Positions 60,820 through 64,000 of a DNA stretch of 64,000 nucleotides are shown piece by piece; within the stretch, counting starts at the first letter, position 1; each line of letters opens with the position of its first letter. This DNA is from Salinicola tamaricis (lineage in GTDB: Bacteria; Pseudomonadota; Gammaproteobacteria; Pseudomonadales; Halomonadaceae). The position numbers and the translations under genes are program-made. The notes beneath the pieces were generated by a model. That model did no database searches. It was not told the DNA's origin and saw only the letters and a list, made by a program, of their open reading frames with translations. Location of the stretch: assembly GCF_003006155.1 (NCBI RefSeq), contig NZ_CP023559.1, positions 1,364,001-1,428,000 of the forward strand, in the 5' to 3' direction.

Positions 60820-62395
60820 ATGGCAGAGACTTCCACGCCGCGCCCCGTGGCGCTCCTGATTCTCGACGGCTACGGCAGAACGACGATAGCGCCGCCAATG
60901 CGGTCGCCAGGGCCGAGTACGCCGGTGATGGATCGGCTCAAGCGCGACTACCCCAATACCTGATCCACACCGATGGCCCCTATGTCGGTCTGCCCGAGGG
61001 GCAGATGGGCAACTCCGAGGTCGGCCACAAACATCGGCGCCGGACGCATCGTACCAGGACTTCACCCGGATCACCAAGGCGATCGAGGATGGCGAGCTGG
61101 GTGAGATCGCGGCGCTGACCACGCCGATCGACGACGCCGTCGCCAATGACCGCGCGGTGCATCTGATGGGGCTACTCTCGCCGGGTGGCGTGCATAGCCA
61201 CGAAGATCACCTGCTGGCGGTGGCCGAACTGGCCGCCGCCCGCGGCGCCAAGCGCATCTACCTGCACGCCTTCACCGATGGCCGCGACACTGCGCCCAAG
61301 AGCGCCGGCGCCTCGATCGAGCGTGCCAACGCCAAGCTGGCCGAGCTGGTCGGCGGCGACAACGGCTTCGTCGCCTCGCTGGTGGGCCGCTACTACGCCA
61401 TGGACCGCGACAACCGCTGGGACCGGGTCGAACAAGCCTACCGCCTGGTGGCCTTCGGCGAGGCCGAGCAGGTCGCCGAGAGCGCCGAGGCGGGGCTGGA
61501 AGCGGCCTACGACCGCGGCGAGACCGACGAGTTCGTCAGCGCCACCGCGGTACGCCCGAACGGTGACAAGCTCGCCATTGCCGAGGGTGACGCCGCGCTG
61601 TTCCTCAACTTCCGTGCCGATCGCGCGCGCGAGCTGACCCGCGCCTTCGTTAACCCGGATTTCGACGGCTTCGACCGCGGCGAGCGGCTGACGCTGGCGG
61701 GTGAGGGGCTGGTGATGCTGACCCAGTACGCCGACGACATCGACACGCCGGTTGCCTTCCCGCCCAAGGATCTGGTCAACACCCTGGGCGAAGTCGCCGC
61801 CAGCCACGGGCTCAAGCAGCTGCGCATCGCCGAGACCGAGAAGTACGCCCATGTCACCTTCTTCTTTTCCGGCGGCCGCGAGGAGCCGTTCGACGGCGAG
61901 GATCGCGAGCTGATCCCCTCGCCCAAGGACGTCAGAACCTACGACGAGAAGCCGGAGATGAGCGCCTTTGAACTGACCGACACTCTGGTCGGCGCCATCG
62001 AAAGCGGCAAGTACGACCTGATCATCTGCAACTACGCCAACGGCGACATGGTCGGCCACACCGGCGATCTCGACGCCGCCACCAAGGCAGTGGAAGCGGT
62101 CGACGTCTGTCTTGGCAGGGTGGTCGAGGCGATCCAGAAGGCCGGCGGCGAGTGCCTGGTCACCGCCGACCACGGCAACGCCGAGCTGATGACCGACCCC
62201 AAGACCGGCAACCCGCACACGGCCCACACCACCTTCATGGTGCCGCTGGTCTACGTGCATCGGGAGGGCCAGAGCGACGCGGCCACACTGCAGACGGATG
62301 GCCGCCTGTGCGACCTCGCGCCGACGCTCCTGCACCTGCTGCACCAGCCGGTTCCCGAGGAGATGACCGGCAACGTGCTGATCAAGGGGGCCTGA
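60820..62395 (+). CDS. gpmI: Cofactor-independent phosphoglycerate mutase, frameshifted 5' part
   Basis: About 526 residues. Interconverts 3- and 2-phosphoglycerate with two metal ions. The first ~80 codons carry about five indels (near 60875, 60918, 60960, 61028, 61052) across [21 protein letters not shown] and the phosphoserine loop GNSEVGH; the rest ([72 protein letters not shown]) is intact. The gpmI-envC-ctpA order is conserved in gammaproteobacteria. Confidence 0.93.
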
Positions 62396-62443
62396 CGCGG
62401 GCATGGCGGCAGTGCAACGTGACACCGCAGGACCCCGGCGCTC

Positions 62444-63588
62444 GTGACGCGCGGGGGTCTGCGTCTGGGGGTGATCGTGCTGGCCGGCAGCCTGCTGCTG
62501 GCCGGTCCGGCGTGGGGTCAGGCCAACCCGCAGGAGGCGCGTGCGCGCCTCGATAGCCTGGCCACCGATATCGAGGCGCTGCAGGGCAAGCTCAAGCAGA
62601 CCCAGGCGGCGCGCGGCGACGCCCAGAGCCAGCTCGAGACAGTGGAGACCGCGATCGGCGCGATCCACAAGCGCATGGACACGCTCCAGGACGAGCGTGG
62701 CGACCTCGACGAACAGGTCGCCACGCTCACCGCCCAGCGCCAGACCCTGGACGCCGAGCGCCACCGCCAGCGCCAGGCCCTGGCGCAGCAGTTCGATGCC
62801 TCTATCGGCTCGGCACCACGCCGCAGCTCAAGCTGCTGCTCAACCAGGACGATCCCGCCGAAGTCGATCGGCTGCAGCACTATCTCAATGCGATCTCGCA
62901 GGCGCGCCAGGCACGCCTTGAGAAGTTGCGCGATCTCAACCGTCAGCTCGACCAGAATCTGGCCGCGATCGACCAGCGCCGCCAGCGGCTCGATCAGGTG
63001 CAGCGCGATCTCGACCAGCAGCGTGAACGCCTGGCCAGCAGCCTGCGCCAGCGCCAGACGTTGGTCGCCAAGCTCGACTCGCGCTATGCCAGCGAGCAGT
63101 CGCGGCTGGATCTCAACCAGGACCGCGCCCACGTCGAGCGGCTGCTCGATCGCATGCAGCAGGAACTGGCCAAACTCAAACAGCCGCCGCCCTCGACCGC
63201 CATCCGCAAGACCCGTGGCGACCTGCCATGGCCGGTGCAGGGGCGCGTGCTCTCGAACTATGGCGACGGTGATGGGGTCGATCGCAACGGCGTGCTGATC
63301 GGTGCCGCCGCCGGCAGCGCGGTCAAGGCGGTGCATGCCGGGCGCGTGGTGTTCGCCAACTGGATGCGTGGCTTCGGCAACCTGCTGATCCTCGACCACG
63401 GCGATGGCGTGCTCACCCTCTACGCGCATCTGCAGCAATTCACGGTCAACCCCGGCCAGCAGGTGGCCAACGGCCAGACCGTGGGTGCAGTAGGCGACAC
63501 CGGCGGTCAGACCCGCCCCGCGCTCTACTTCGAGGTGCGTCAGAACGGCGAGCCGATCAACCCCAACCGCTGGATGGCCAAGCGCTGA
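62444..63588 (+). CDS. envC: EnvC-like murein hydrolase activator, one frameshift
   Basis: 381 residues after repair: signal peptide (cleavage near AWGQA), a long Gln/Leu/Arg-rich coiled coil (~25-245), and a LytM/M23 domain. The metal ligands of active LytM enzymes are replaced (DRNGVLIG where HxxxD is expected; ALYFEVR where HLHFE is expected), so, like E. coli EnvC, it should activate amidases and not cut. One C is missing near 62815. The GTG start overlaps an imperfect hairpin that may be the gpmI terminator; a GTG at 62471 is an alternative. Confidence 0.88.
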
Positions 63589-63590
63589 GC

Positions 63591-63678
63591 CCCTCTCTGG
63601 GCGCTACCTTTGCCATCCCTGGCAAAGGACCCTCACTTTCCCCCGGCGCCCATCGTCAGAGGGTTTCGAAATGGGCTC
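63591..63678 (-). repeat. Dispersed repeat, copy D, after envC
   Basis: Reverse orientation relative to copies B and C. About 88 nt with the hairpin CCTTTGCC-ATCCCT-GGCAAAGG, starting 3 nt after the envC stop. Confidence 0.85.
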
Positions 63679-63828
63679 TTACGCCGCGTTAACATCCGCC
63701 CCGGGAGAGGCTATGCTGGGGTTATCAAACGCCGTTCCATCATCCGGCCAGTCGTATTGACGTAGCGCCGGGTGGCAGCCCCCGTCGGCGCCAGCGGCCC
63801 CTCATCCAGCCCGAGTCGCGGAGACCGC

Positions 63829-64000
63829 ATGACACCCACCCGCCCGAATGCCCTGGCTCGTCGCCGGTGGCTCGCCCCCGCCGCCTGTGCCCTGAGCCTG
63901 GCCCTGGCCATCCCCGGTGCGGCGCTGGCCGCCGAACCGGCCGCGACACGCCAGCCCGCCGACGACGACCTGCCAGTCAAGGACGTGCAGACCTTCGCCG
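63829..64000 (+). CDS. ctpA: S41-family C-terminal processing peptidase, 5' part
   Basis: 57 residues to the window edge: a signal peptide (MTPTRPNALARRRWLAPAAC onward, cleavage near ALAAEP) then DLPVKDVQTFA, the usual start of the CtpA mature protein. Catalytic residues lie beyond the window. The call rests mainly on this short match and on the conserved gpmI-envC-ctpA order. Confidence 0.7.
   Translation, partial: MTPTRPNALARRRWLAPAACALSLALAIPGAALAAEPAATRQPADDDLPVKDVQTFA

Overview
This window looks like chromosomal DNA of a GC-rich gammaproteobacterium, most likely a Halomonadaceae member (Halomonas/Salinicola/Chromohalobacter type). This is inferred from the gammaproteobacterial housekeeping neighbourhoods (rhodanese-secB; gpmI-envC-ctpA; gshB-yqgE-ruvX) combined with very high GC and a dense set of transport and catabolic genes. 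No rRNA, tRNA, IS element, prophage or CRISPR array was seen.

Layout. 1-0.9 kb: 3' part of serA. 1.0-8.1 kb (minus): PqqU-type TonB receptor, small lipoprotein, and a tight four-gene unit of periplasmic cupredoxin, GGDEF/EAL protein, DUF3034 protein and exported truncated globin. 8.3-10.0 kb: an SDR oxidoreductase and a DUF481 outer-membrane protein. 10.2-20.6 kb: a D-amino-acid utilisation region (D-serine-dehydratase-like PLP enzyme, IclR regulator, polar amino-acid ABC transporter, RpiR regulator, N-acyl-D-amino-acid deacylase, RidA, sodium symporter). 20.6-31.1 kb: allA, then a trans-4-hydroxyproline catabolic set (epimerase, deaminase, D-hydroxyproline oxidase, GntR regulator) wrapped around a ytfQRT-yjfF furanose-type ABC transporter. 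31.1-43.1 kb: purine/allantoin catabolism (allE, puuE, allantoin racemase, uraH, uraD, two NCS1 permeases, a YfcC carrier, and GntR, RpiR and IclR regulators). 43.2-50.6 kb: pyrB, ruvX, yqgE, gshB, an S9 peptidase and a stand-alone glutamate-synthase-like protein. 50.8-57.3 kb: a GntP permease, an OYE flavoprotein, and valine-degradation mmsA/mmsB with a divergent AraC regulator (mmsR). 57.4-64.0 kb: a PAS-PAS chemoreceptor behind a sigma-28-like promoter, then rsmE, secB, rhodanese, gpmI, envC and the start of ctpA.

How the genes fit together. UraH and UraD convert 5-hydroxyisourate to S-allantoin. HpxA racemises allantoin, PuuE opens it to allantoate, AllE converts ureidoglycine to ureidoglycolate, and AllA releases glyoxylate and urea. 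Urate oxidase and allantoate amidohydrolase are not in the window. Promoters across the purine and hydroxyproline blocks share TTGTAT / GTATAC elements, which suggests control by the two FCD-type GntR proteins.

Quality warning. About half of the genes, including normally essential ones (gshB, secB, gpmI), carry single-base frameshifts. In most cases adding one base restores both family motifs and family length, so these are treated as probable sequencing errors and not as pseudogenes. Coordinates of such genes span the whole broken reading frame.
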